From positions 6,014,001 to 6,078,000 of the forward strand of contig CM082579.2 in assembly GCA_040954595.2 (NCBI GenBank): a DNA stretch of 64,000 bases. The letters run 5' to 3'. Of this stretch, positions 26,022-38,646 are shown piece after piece. A model generated the notes under the pieces. It was not told the origin of the DNA. It ran no database searches and saw only the letters and a program-made list of their open reading frames with translations. Source of the DNA: Balanoglossus misakiensis (taxonomy: Eukaryota > Hemichordata). Positions within the stretch are counted from its first letter, which is position 1. Every line of letters begins with the position of its first letter. Position numbers and translations under genes: made by a program.

Positions 26022-29000
26022 AGTTGCATTGCACAGCAGGCGAGCAAATTTATGACCCTGCTTTGGCCAAGTTTTCTATCAGCATCACCACCGGCTTTAT
26101 TAAATTCCATAGCGTGGTCTCTTTTGATGTGGGGAACCCCAGGAAGGAAGTAATAAATTTGGAGGACGACCTCACAAGGACAAGATGAGGTAAGACTGGC
26201 CTAAACAAAGTGCAAACAAACCCGCCAAATTACGCCGTCAACTCCGGTGAATCCAATGGAATTGCATAAAAACAGACCCGACGTTAGCTTCCCTAATTAA
26301 CTGATTGCGAAAGGAGCGTATCCGTTTCCGTGGAAACGTCAAGGTTCCTTTTCCGTAGATTCAACTGGTTCGAAGATACAGGAGATGCATTGATATACAA
26401 AGGGATGTAAAGGGATGTAATGGGACGGAAATCGACAAGCCTTACAACACGTCGATGCAGCTGATTGTACGTGAGAAAATCGAAAATAAAGAATCAAATT
26501 ATTGATGACGTGCACTGGGACTTCTATGTAGCTAGAAAGGGTCAGCAGATAGGTAGCCCATTGAAGAACTTCATCGGTGGTGGTGTAGTGTAGTGTGGTG
26601 TAGTAGTGTTACAACCGGATAGCTAATGTACGGATGATGAAAAGGGGGAATCACCTACTGTTCGGAGTTGATCGAACGAAAATAACCTTGCTCCAAGTGA
26701 AGTAAATAAATAAGGCACACTCACACGGGATTTGCGAGAACCGACCTGAGCAATATCGCCACGGGCAGTCTGGGTCTCAGGTGACGCTGCTGTCATGCAA
26801 TACTGCGATGCGTACCGTGAGAATCACGTGCCATAATCCAGAAAATTACTCAAACCACGGGGGAACAATGACAGTAGTGATATGGGATCCAATGTATCCG
26901 GTGCATCGTGAAAACTGACATCTGCATGTTTTTGTGTGTGGAAGTGGGTTTTATTTTATGCCTAGAAGTGGTAAGGATATGCAACATATATAACTTCAGA
27001 AGCGGAGTGTTTGGCTGGAACTATGGTTTGCTCCACTCTATTCACGAAGCGAATTCGGTAACATCGAGATAGTGCCGGAGATGCATACTTTCGTAGGTTA
27101 CTAACTCTATGGTATGACTGGATAAGACATGGTCATGTGACATTTGACAAAACTTCGTTAACACACATCGTCCGCGTTCTGCGCTTATGATTGGTCCGAT
27201 CTTTTTCATGAAAGGTGGGGGGGGGGGGGCGTCATGTTACTATTTTGCGCGTGCTTCCTTCCTACACTTTTGCAGGTTTGTTTCCTTTCAACTGCGCCGG
27301 TTCGGGGAAGATTTTATGTGTTATAGCCACAAGTGATTGGTGAATGTCCCAGGTGCTTTTAGTGACACCCGGTGTTGTTGAAATTGTGTCTCGAAGATTT
27401 TTAAGATTCTCAATGATCTTCCAAGTTCAATTACACCCTCTACTCTGCGGTCCGCATAAAGTATATACACCAACGGATGGTGTTCATCGCGGTCCCTAGG
27501 TCAGCTTTGAGCATTAGAGCACCACCGCCACATCTTGTGCCAATAAACCGACTGGACCACGTGACACTCCCAGCTCATCCCCGAAAAAAAACATGTTCAT
27601 GGTTAAAAGACCGCACACCTGTTACCGTTCTCAGGGAGACATTTTTTTTCACTCGTCAACAGCTGACATTTGCCAACGTTAAAGACTTCCAGTACATGCG
27701 CATGTGCGGGTGTGGGGAGGGGGGGGGTGAAATGGGCCATAAAAAATCCAACAATCTGGAATAAGCTTCCGAAGCCGGGAGCATCGTTTCATGGTCGCTG
27801 GTTGGTTGTTTCGGCACGTGTTTAGTCGAGAACCAAACACGTTTTATTTACTGTAACAATAACAGAAGGGGGATGTTGGCCAGAGATATTGAACGGAATA
27901 ATGGTCTCAAACGAGCTGGAACATAAACCGGAAACCCGTTCAAAAGTTTAGAAAAATACACGACATTTCCCATCACGGCATCAGTTCACAATCGTGTGTA
28001 TTTCTAAACTTTTTTTCTCCGCGCATCAACGCCCTGTTGACAGGAAATCCTCCAGCGACGTTTTCCTGCGTGTCGTTTTCACGGATGGACTCCACTGGCA
28101 CCGAGGGGCGGTGCGTGTGTGCACGGAAACGCTGGGATCAGCACGTACGCTCCAAACGCCCTGCAGACAGAAACAGATGCCTTTCCTGGCATGGAGCTGC
28201 CGTCGACTCGGGTGCAAGCGACACGGAACGAATCTTGCGCACGTTTAGCATAGTTGTTCACGTCAGTATTAAAGCGGCACTGGCGAGCCCCGGAGCGAGT
28301 TTCAGCCGGGGAGCAGGGGGAGCGCGCGACCAACTTGATATACACGCATTATACTCTGACGCCCATCCAGATATATCATACAAGTGAGGCCGCATTGAAC
28401 ATATGTCCGACAACGGGGAGAAATATTTTGATGACATGATAGCATAAATTATACACGAAGGAATGTCGTCGTTTAACATGTTTAATTGGGAAATACCAAA
28501 AGAGTTTTTCTACGCACTCTGGGTATAAAAAGCAGACTTGAAAGCGTCGCGTTTCCGATTTGAGAGCAAGGTAAAAAGTAAAGAGCGACAACTGAAAGGG
28601 GGGGGGGGGTAACTGATGCGGACGCGTAACCCGCTCACCTAGTAAGCACCTCGTCGTCTGGATGTCAAGTCGTATTCCACACCTGAAAACCGCAATCCCT
28701 TTTGTAAACCTGATAAGCTGTGTGAGTGAGAGACAGCACACCGTAACCAGGGCATCAGATGTATTTCGACTCATGCCACATCAACTGGGCTTTTATAGTC
28801 TGCTGGTTTATCGTGTTGCTGTTGTCTTGGTTTCGGGGCAGCGATCATTTTGAGCGTTTCTCGGGGCAACGGGATATTTTTGTGGTTGCGGAAGGACTGT
28901 GATTGTCGGGTGTAACTGATACTTTACAACGCCGATGCGGCTAAGGACATACCCCCCCCCCCCTTCCCAAAAATCCCGAAAGAACTGTGTCATAATTATG

Positions 29001-32000
29001 TCAAAGTTTGTTCTTCAATGTGTAGCTTGTAACAGGGGGTTGAAAACACTTAAAAAGCTTCACATAGCAATGATCAAATCCCGATGCTGGATCAATACAA
29101 CGGCAGCAAGAACGTGTCATCCTTCGGCACATCTCGAAAACCTTCGTGTCGAAGATGCATAACGTAAATAGGACGAACGAGAAAATGTGCCTGACAGATT
29201 TCTCGGATTTAGAATGGGATTAGTTCTGTACACACACAACTAAACCCTGGCCCCGGCAACTGCACCTCAAAAACAGCTGAAAGAGCGACGCACGGTTGCG
29301 TGATGTCCGTGACACGGCGGGGTCGCAAACATAGTTGGCATTCGCCAAATAAAACGGCTTAGAGTTTCAAAACAGCGTAAACGTTTTTAACGAATCTCAG
29401 CTTGCACGGCATTCCCCCGGTTATTCATCTGCCAAGCGTTCTTTTACTGAAGTCGGATACAGTGTAGAGTGCGCCAAGAAACCGTACACCTATCATAGCC
29501 TAAGTGTGAAAGCCAAATGTATACAGACGAAGTCATCTAAACACTCTCGCTGACGTCAGAAACGACTTCTATTCTAAAAACACAATCGCATTCCCAAAGT
29601 AACACACGCACTTTCGCATGTCAAACAAATAAATTTCAACTGCGGAGATAGAATTCTGAGAGTGAACGAAAATCTGCATCTTGGGATGTGGCTCAATGCG
29701 ATGGCGCGCGCACGGCGTGACTGACGTGCTGAATACGCACGCAACCAGTGAAAAAACACCCCCATGCTCGACCAAGTCACCATTCCTATGCCTTAGATTT
29801 TTTCAGTGTTATGCACTACATGTAGAACTAACGAAACGTGTTTACCGGTCTTGTACCATCGAAATGTTCGTCAGCGGTGTGGTTTGCGCATCTCGCAAAT
29901 CGCGTTTTCAAAATCAACAGTATGCGTTCCAGTGGGTGACGATAAATTGTGAGGTTTCCAAGTTAACTACACAAGTTTCGTATGAAAGCGAGTGGTTTCA
30001 AGGCCTCAAAATGTGTTTAGGTGAAATTGTGTGCACGGCCGGAACACACAGGGGTGACAACGACCTTCAACGTGTTCAGAAACTCTGACAACAGTGGTAA
30101 TACTTACTTGCCCTAACGGACTTCCCTTCAGAGATGATGCTTGCTTTTACACCAAAAAATATCCAAACTTTTCACGTGAAAGTCGCGTTTTCGTCTACCT
30201 TGCGCGTATCAGATCGCTCCAACAGGGCGACCACACCGCTATTCCGCACTCAGAGCAGTGCAGTTGTAGTATAAATTGACAGCAACACCCCTCAGCGACA
30301 CGAGCCGAGTGAGCGCTCCGAAAATTTACGACACCAGGGGTCAAAGGGTGCCGCGCCAGAAGACAAGAGGAACCCAATGCTTCCGGACCGTGAATAGCCA
30401 ATAAATACAGAGCAACTGTCATCCGGGGCCTGACCGCACGGATCTTCCAACGTGCGTCAGTGCCTTCTAGGAGTGCAAGCTCCGGCCGAGGAGCTTTCCA
30501 CTCCACATTTCAGTGCAAATTAGTCGGGTGTATATATAGCGTAGCTTGACGTAGGTAAACCAACTGCGCGTCATGCCATAATGGAACAGATACGCGCATC
30601 CAAGTCTTGTATACAATGGTGCCTGTGTGGAAGATGCGGTGCTCAAACTGAGATGGATGCCACTCAAAATTTACTTACAAACTTCCACAACAGTTTTCTC
30701 ACATGTCGTCACAAATTACTTTAGTCGATATAGTATTAAGCGTTCCAAAAATATAGTACTGGTGGCATTACAGTGTCTACGCGCCGCGGTCAGCCATATC
30801 CCTCCTTGTACTGCGATCCCATTGGCTTATCGGTGGTTTTCACCCTGGAGACACCATTCGCCAAAACCGCATCCCACATCCTAGGTCGTACGTCAAACTG
30901 CTGAATCCCCCCTCTCTCCCGCACCCTGTGTGTCGGTTTGCCTGGACGTTCGCCCAACCACAGCAAAGACTGTGGTACAGTGTAGTTGTCCGAGATCTGT
31001 TCACCGAATCTTTGTCTCCGACTCTGTGCCACTCCCTGAGTTCCGTTTAAAAATTCTTTTTTTCATCGATTTACACAACCGTTCCTCGAAAAGCAGGCTC
31101 GTTTCCACAATCATGCGCAAGCTTATGAAATGTTATGTGTGCGCATGAATGAACACGATGCATGTTCAACTGTCGACGTCATTTGCGGAACTGGTTGACA
31201 CGTCCGTCTAACAAACTACATAAAAAAGCTCTTAAAACTGGTTTTTGTAGAAAGGGTGCACAAATATAACAAATTATTGTCAGTCATATGATCCCGAGCG
31301 AAAGAACTTCAGGGAGTGACGCAGAGCTTGTTTAAAAATGAACTTCAAACCTCTGAAATGTTGCACAGAAAATTACTGGGAGAACGTCACTGAATGACGT
31401 CATACCGAAGCCACTGCCCGAGAGGATGACGTAAAAGAAAACATGGCGCGGCGGATAGTGTTTAGCTTTCCAAACATGTTGTTCCCAGAAGTTCTTTCGT
31501 TTGAATTTGCTATAAAAACGAAACACTGCAATTTGGCGTGTTTTGATAGTGGTATGACGTCGACGACGATGATGATGTCGAAAAAAACAAGAATTTGGCT
31601 TGTTCCATTTATGTGACGGGTATTTTCGTAGCAGTAGGCCTATAAATATAAGATTTCCTTAGGCGAAACTGCTCGCTCGAATGACGGATTTCCCCTTCAT
31701 CATGAATTGCATGCCCACGAAACATGCGCACGCACGGTGATGATCTGGCCACCAACAAAATTAACGCAATCTATTTTTTTAGCAAGCGGAATTGACGCGA
31801 TGATGAAGTTCTAACAATATCCACTGTGTGCGATTGCATTTTCAAGCGTTCATGATCTTTGGCCTGCGTCCTCCGTTTTGGCCACAGGATTCCAGGGGAA
31901 TCATTGAATTGAGCTGTAAGCCAAAATGTCTCAAGACACATCATTTGATTTTTCTGTGCCCAAGATGAAATATTAGGCCATGCATCGCATTTTCAATACA

Positions 32001-32431
32001 AAGATGTTCCCATGAAAAGTTTCGTTTCCCATTATTTAAGCTGTCATACATCATATTTTTTCGGAGAAAGATATAAAACTTGTGAAATCAGATTTCTGTT
32101 TTTGGATATGGCTAGAATAATTTGATGTTCGTTACCACAACTCTAAGCTTACTCACGGCATTTGTACACACATGTAGGCCTAATATAAAAATACATAACT
32201 CCTTTTCTGGACATTTATAGTTTCTAATCCTCTGTGTTGTTAAACTTAAATTTGAACTCATGGTGAACCTAAATTGATCGTGTCAACTGTGGGATAGTCA
32301 TTAGCGCCAGCAGAATGGTTTTGGGATCGGACCAATTCTTAATTTTGTTCATTAAATTTGGAGTATAGTATGCGAAAATCGTGACTTTTTTCAGATATGA
32401 CACTCATTAAGGACGACAGAGCACATCTGTT

Positions 32432-32626
32432 TTAATTTCTCATCGTCCTCTGCACCCATGAACTTGACATGGGAGCGGAAGTATCTTTTAAGCCGACCCC
32501 GAGGAAATCAACCTTGATGTTGGCCTGTACGCCCACGGACCGATGCCGTCCCGCGGGGGTGTCGGTCACCACGGCCGTTGTCTTGAAATGCCACGCGTAA
32601 CAGAGACCGGTGTTTTCCAGCTTTTT
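32432..32626 (-). other. Coding-like open frame, possible exon or relic
   Basis: A 64-codon minus-strand frame, open without an ATG start, encodes a peptide with natural-looking composition that includes GLCYAWHFKTTAVV and ANIKVDFLGVGLK. I do not recognise a family. The upstream edge lacks a pyrimidine tract, and no strong donor follows, so it is not a convincing exon. It could be a decayed gene or transposon fragment, or chance in a CpG-rich region. An overlapping minus-strand frame covers 32566-32808. Confidence 0.2.
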
Positions 32627-34734
32627 TCATCGATCGATATCGCAATAACATCTGCCGGGGAAACCGCCAGCGGCACTTCTGTCACGAGGACATCCGTCCA
32701 CCCAGCATCTGACAGACTTTCATTTCGAAAATTGTCAACAGCTTGACATGGTTGCTGACATGGTACGATCCGTGCACCTCTGGCAAAGAAGATTTCAGCA
32801 CACCTCACGATAAACTTAAAGTTATAGTTCTAAAAGTAATGAGTGGTTTTCGACAAAATTGCTCTTCTTTTTTTAAAGACGTCTTACCTTGAGATATTCA
32901 ATATTTGCCAACTTCCTCGACTGTCTGATCCCAAAGACAAATTGTCTTCGATAACCAGGAGTAGAATTTTGCACGAAAAAAGTTCTTTTTTGCCGAAATC
33001 GTCGGATATTTCCGTTTCTCTTCCTCCTCGTGTTGTTTCTTACGTAAATAATAAAAAAAACTGCTGAAAACTTTCCGCGTTTAGCGCTAGACCTGCTCAC
33101 TGCATCATAAGGGGGTCTTGTGTGAATATATACTGATTTGCCAACTCGTAAAAAGTAGGAAGTGGAAGAACGTTTTGAAGGAAAACGAAAGCGCTCGTCG
33201 TCCGTGATTCCTGTACCGCGTATATACGCGATACGCTGATTGACATCCTGCACGCGCGCACCGGTATGAGGGCAGTAAAAATACATCCCACCAGTAGGTC
33301 ATCAACCCGCAGTTCAAAAGTTGTCGTTCTTATTCTTCTCCGATATTCGACTGTCCCTGAACCGTTGTTTGTCACTCACCGTTCAACACAAAGGCCGTGA
33401 ATGAAGCGCGGAAGCACAGTTACAAAATAAGACCAAAGGATTCTTCATATTTGAGGTACCCCGGCGAGTTATTGTGGTCATTATTCGAGTCACTTTTCAC
33501 TCATGCAAACACAAATAAAATGTTTTCAGCTTAATGGCCGGGCTGACGTCTTGTATGCCCGGGAAACCTTCGATCCAAATATAAAGAAAGAAGTCGCAAC
33601 CCTCAGTGTCGTTACTAAGGAATTTAACGAAATAGGAAAGTATTTAACTTGTATTTTTCTCCCTCTCTCTCCATTCTTCAAAGAGCAAGCTTTCGCCGTG
33701 CGAGGCGCTTCTGTTTCCTCGTCGCTTGAAAATATTGAACCAGACATCAACTTATTCTATGCTTATTAATCTTTAAAAAGTTATTGAGTGTTTCGTGAGT
33801 AGCACAAAAATGAGATAAATTTGAATCATCGCAATGACGTGACGGGACGTGACGAGTGTGCGTACCGTGACGTAAATATCAACTCCAAAATCGATCACAG
33901 ATGTGACATCTATGTCGCTGGTTATGACATTAATCGCAAGATGAATGGGAACGACACAGCGTACTAAAATTACTGTTTTGAGTATGATCCGACAAGTTTA
34001 TTAAACAACGGCGGGCTCTGCATAGATTGGAATGAAATATGTATGACGTGATTCATGTGATGGCCTCGGCATTGTGATGAGAAATTTCATTACCATAGCG
34101 TATTGGTTTAAACTATGGACGCTGTTGCTTAGAACCACCTCCCGAAATATAATTATTTGCTCTTCAAGAACACTATAAAATACCATCAAAATGGATTATT
34201 TTCGGCCAACGCGAACCGCTGCATAACAACCGCACGGCAAAATACCAACCCCGTTTGCGTCCGTGGGGGTAATACACGTACGTTTCTTAGAAGGGACAAA
34301 ATGGCTAGCTTTTGGTTATTTTAGTTTCTTTTGAGGGGTTTATGTATATTGTTCTGCTCGCTGAAACATGCTAAATGAGCAGTTGTCAGAGGTGAATCTA
34401 CACGCATCCCGTATACATAGACATAACAGTTGGAACATTTGTAAAAGTTGAAGTATTCTCACGTTGTGATACAGGGGTCGGGTGTGATTTGGGCTGTTGG
34501 GGAGGAGGGTGTCGCAGTTTTCAAAACGTGGACCTTGTCCACTACCAGTATATTGGCTCAGTAGCGACATCATACTCTTGGGGGCGCTCTTTTCCACTGG
34601 CGGACGTTGACTTCCTTTCAATCTGTATGACTGCCTTTGTCGCACCTTACCCCCTCATTCACACACCCAGTCATTTCACATTGTATTAGCAGAAGTAGTA
34701 AAACACACCTTTCTATGTATTTTTTTTACAAATA

Positions 34735-34740
34735 TTTATT
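34735..34740 (-). terminator. Candidate poly(A) signal of the disordered-protein gene
   Basis: TTTATT on the plus strand reads AATAAA on the minus strand, about 750 bp downstream of the stop codon at 35489. No other canonical signal was noticed between them. Confidence 0.4.
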
Positions 34741-35488
34741 TCTGGTTGGAAATAGCGGCATGCTAGTGACCTTTAGAAGAAGACGATGACCTTTTCAGAG
34801 GAGTCACGTTTTCGCTCAAGTAAATAACTACTGCCTCTGCTATAAACTGCTCTATAAAATTTTCCTTTTGAACCCAACTATAGAAATTTTCCCAGTGATG
34901 TCATAGGTCATCATGGGGTCAGGGTGCAAAGGTTATCACAAGCTGGTCATGCACAGATATGTGAAATAAAAACTAAATTGCATAGCAGATCTTGGTATAA
35001 ATACAAGTGTTCACTTGTTACAACGTTTTCTGCTGACTTCACGAAACTATACAAAAATGACTTGTATGTAAATAGGGATATACCAGTATTTATATGAAAA
35101 ATATAGGACTATGGTTTATGCAATCAGTGGTATGTACAATTATGTGTGGGTGCAGAAAGCAATTTGTCATAAATATTATCCAGTACTGAGTGACTGTCTG
35201 TACAAACAGCAATAATTCACTGAAATTTATAACCAAAGTAATTCACTGAAATTAACCAAATTTGACCTTTTTGCTGAGAGTTGCAAATGTACTGTGATCC
35301 ATGCATGGAATTATTTTCCTGCTTGACATGGATTTGGTTCTTAAAATATGAAGAGGACTTGTTTGTTCCATGGCAACTGGTTGCCAAGTGATGAAAACAT
35401 CTCTGCCCCTCGATCAGCTTGAGTGTACCAGAGACAGTGTTTCCATGGAAACACCGAGAAGTCCTTTTTTTCACAAGACCTAAGGTGG

Positions 35489-36271
35489 CTAATAGGACTG
35501 CAGCTTTTTGCTGCTGTCACTTTCCACGGGTTGGCTGTAGACCCTTCGTTCGGTTTTCGGGGACCTCGGAGTCGAGTCGGCCGTGGGCAGACCCGGGTGG
35601 TAGGGCGGGATGCTGAACACCATCTCCCGGGACTTCTCCACGTTCTGCAGGCTGGCCTGGATCTTCTCCAGGGAGGGCAGGGGAGCCGACGGGCTGTAGT
35701 TGTAGAGTTCGGGCGAGATGCTCATGGCCATGCTGCGGCTGCTGACCAGCCCCTGGCGACTGTTGCCGCGGTACTGGGTCGTCAGGTACTGGCTCTTGGA
35801 GACCGGCTGCGACATGCGACCGCCCGTCAGCGGCTCGACCATGGGGAGGGTCTGAAACCGGGGCGAGCTGCTGTGACTCACGAACCCCCGGCGGATCTTC
35901 ATCTTGTCGTACGTCCGCTCCGGATGGGTCCGGGGCGACGTCCCCCCCAGACCGCCGACTCGCAGACTGCCCACCGATTCCATGCCGTTGATCCACCGGA
36001 CGTCCTCCTGGACGTTCTCGTCCATCCTCTGGATCACGGACGTCTTATCCAAGAGGGCCATCTGCCGCGTGCCCGGCCGCTTCGTTGTCGCCCTCTTATA
36101 ATTGTGCCGACTCAGAATTTCCTTTTTGGGTGAAAAAGTCACAGATCTGGCGCCGCGATTCTTCAGTACTAGTGACGTATAAAATGACTTGTCTTTACCG
36201 GCTGGAGCCGTGTCTATCTGTCTACAGGTCAGCGGCTCAAAGTACACATTGCCATGGTAACCCCTCCATGC
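35489..36271 (-). CDS. Exon 3 (last) of unrecognised 613-residue protein gene
   Basis: This is the C-terminal exon, residues 354-613, of a gene whose other coding exons are 41254-41500 and 47358-48169. The minus-strand acceptor reads TTTTTTGTTCTCTAG before 36271. Reading then enters in phase 0 as AWRGYHGNVYFEPL, matching the phase 0 end of exon 2. The segment is basic and rich in Ser and Pro (SVTFSPKKE, TPRSPKTERR), so it is probably disordered and phosphorylated. A likely helix, LPSLEKIQASLQNVEKS, begins at residue 551 and is followed by IPPYHPGLP. The stop is TAG. I recognise no domain. An antisense 236-codon frame (35423-36133) is a shadow. The exon is GC- and CpG-rich against AT-rich introns, as a coding exon would be here. 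Confidence 0.8.
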   Translation of the reverse strand, partial: AWRGYHGNVYFEPLTCRQIDTAPAGKDKSFYTSLVLKNRGARSVTFSPKKEILSRHNYKRATTKRPGTRQMALLDKTSVIQRMDENVQEDVRWINGMESVGSLRVGGLGGTSPRTHPERTYDKMKIRRGFVSHSSSPRFQTLPMVEPLTGGRMSQPVSKSQYLTTQYRGNSRQGLVSSRSMAMSISPELYNYSPSAPLPSLEKIQASLQNVEKSREMVFSIPPYHPGLPTADSTPRSPKTERRVYSQPVESDSSKKLQSY

Positions 36272-37990
36272 CTAGAGAACAAAAAATAAAAACAAAATTA
36301 ATCTACAGAACTTCAGTGCAAATATATTGTGTGAATAACTAGACAACAAATTCCAATTGGTTGTTGAAGTGTTTGAACATGTTTGAACTCCATTACGGTT
36401 GAGAATTCTCCCCACCCAACACCAGCTCGCACAATAACTTGTACTGCTCAGTTCCGATCGTTCAACCCACAGATGTCCAATCAAGTGTCCCAGTGGGAAA
36501 ACTCAGTTTGACAGCCAAACAAGACCTTTAAAAATCACCGACTCAGCTGTTATGCTTCACTGTGTCTTTCGACAACCCTCTACACAAACGGCTGTTATTT
36601 TTCTTCCCTTGCACTCTTTCAGTTGCGAACGCTAAGCTCCACTAATCCTGACACTCTGCAGACTGTCACGATCATTTGTCATATCACGGCTTGATGGTCA
36701 CCGCATGCTGTTTCGACGATGGTTTCGACCGAACGATTTCGGCCGCTTGTACTGTATCTAACGACCTCTGACCCCTGACATGATGAAATCAACAGGTGGT
36801 GGGCGTTGTCATGGTAAAACAGACAAAATTCTTGACTTCCAGCTTTGAACGATTTTGCGTAAAGAGATATTTCTTCTCACATAAAATCTGAACCATGCCA
36901 AACTAAGTTTTTAAATACTTGATAAATCACCTGATGCATTTTATATTGGCAGGACAACAAAGTTGATCCCACTATTTTTTTTCTGATGAAAAGAAATAGG
37001 ACTCTTCTGATAGTGTCACCGGAAGTTGAATTTCTGTCTTGCTTGGACATTCACTGACAGACAAGCTGAGTCATCATTTTTCAGGTTTCAACTCTGGTAC
37101 CTATTCATTCTTTTGGTGACTACATCTCTACACTTTAAATGATGATGCGTCAATGTTTCTGAGCCACTGAATTTCACACATGGGGGAACCCGCATTCATT
37201 CTTGCGTGCAACTGCTAAGCCAACTTTCCCACACACTGTCAAAGTCACAGCACTGTGTATATTCACTGAGAGAGAGAGAGAGAAAAAAATATGAAAAGAC
37301 GAACAGGCCGTGAAGTGCAACAGGGCGGAAAAACAGTTCTCCAGGAAGTTGATCTAACTACTGCAAGTGTGGTTCATTCCCGGGGCTTTTCTGTCAACAT
37401 CGGCACAGATGGTCCGAGCTCTGGTGGTGGTATTTGTGTGAGTGCAATGTGCGCGCTTGCGTGCGTGCGTAAATAAACCAGTCTTGGCTCACAGGCGTAC
37501 CGTTTTCTTTTCACCTGGCTGAGGACTGTGGGAACTCGGGAACGTTTTGGGCGTTAAATCACCAGACGGTGTGAAATCTGTCTTCCGGCTTAACTTGTGC
37601 ATAGTCCATTCTGTCTCCCTCAATGAGATTATATACTCTTCCGATGAAAGGTGTCAGATGACTGACAAAAGCGGACGGGTTTAGTGAGAGCTATTCAGCA
37701 GAATGGGGTTTTAACCCTCATTATTTCACACCCTGGCCTGTATTGCATCAAGTTTGAAATCCCCAACGCAAATTGTGATGGATGGCTTCTGTTGCACTGC
37801 TTTGGAGAATACAACCAAAGTAGTTTTTAACCCCGAAAACAGTGTCTTTTAATGTAGGAGTCAATTTATACCGTTTGACAGTCACCAGGTATATTGCCCA
37901 TCCTGAAATTATACAGTACATTTCTATGCTTTTCTTCAATGAGCCAGACATGATACATGACTACTTTTCAAGTGTCACATGTTCACTTTT

Positions 37991-38015
37991 GGGGGGGGGG
38001 GGGGGGGGGGGGGGG
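37991..38015. repeat. Poly-G tract (25 G)
   Basis: Twenty-five consecutive guanines, the longest such run in the window. Confidence 0.95.
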
Positions 38016-38626
38016 TAAAGTTTCCGGTAAATTCTAGTCCTGGCTTTAAAAACACTGTTACAACTCTACAAACAGCACAAGTTACAGAGCATGATCCAAA
38101 GCTCTCCATACTCTGATCAGTTCCTCAGAACAAACTCTGATAGTAATTTCTACCTCTAACAATGCTATATCAATAAGGCTATGCACCAAGTCTGTTTTTC
38201 TCAGTACACACCCTTGTGCCATGTTCCAGTTGCATTCCTCAAATACTGCTTCCATAACTCCTTTAACTCCACAAATAAATCTTCATTTTTACACCCGCAC
38301 CATTGAAAAAACAAGACAAAAACCTGGTGGATTCAAACCAGCGCGACTGCCCTCACTCTTGACCCCCCACCAATAATTTTCTTCCCCTTGCCAGTGCCAA
38401 CAGGAAAAACAGACAGCGCCGTGTTTATTTTGGGAGGCGGTAAAGAGCTGAGAACAGTGGACAACCGCAGTCTTTCTTCTTGGCTGCACTCTATATGTGC
38501 CTCATGGGATCTCCCTTTAAGTCAACAGTGGCGGGTTGGCGGACAAAAACGGGTACACAAACATGGGTGTGGAAAGTGACACGGCCAATGAACGCAGCCA
38601 GCAGTGGCATGCGACCTGAAAAAATT

Positions 38627-38646
38627 GGGGGGGGGGGGGGGGGGGG
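38627..38646. repeat. Poly-G tract (20 G)
   Basis: Twenty consecutive guanines. Open frames rich in Gly or Pro across this site are artefacts of the run. Confidence 0.95.

Larger units (their letters stand above)
15000..34500. other. Broad CpG-rich domain around and upstream of Sprouty
   Basis: CpG dinucleotides become frequent from about 15 kb to about 34.5 kb (six in 28021-28080, for example), against a CpG-poor background on both sides. Apart from Sprouty at its left edge I find no convincing gene. The many open frames here are explained by the higher GC content and lack domains. The stretch resembles a hypomethylated valley over a developmental regulator and probably holds cis-regulatory DNA. 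Limits are approximate and judged by eye. Confidence 0.55.

Noticed and set aside
35423-36133. 236-codon plus-strand frame
   Set aside because: Antisense shadow of exon 3 of the minus-strand gene. The minus frame has matched splice sites and phases.
38320-38345. tRNA-like B-box on the minus strand (GGTTTGAATCC)
   Set aside because: No convincing A-box, acceptor stem or anticodon arm could be drawn. It may be a worn SINE, but one motif is not enough.
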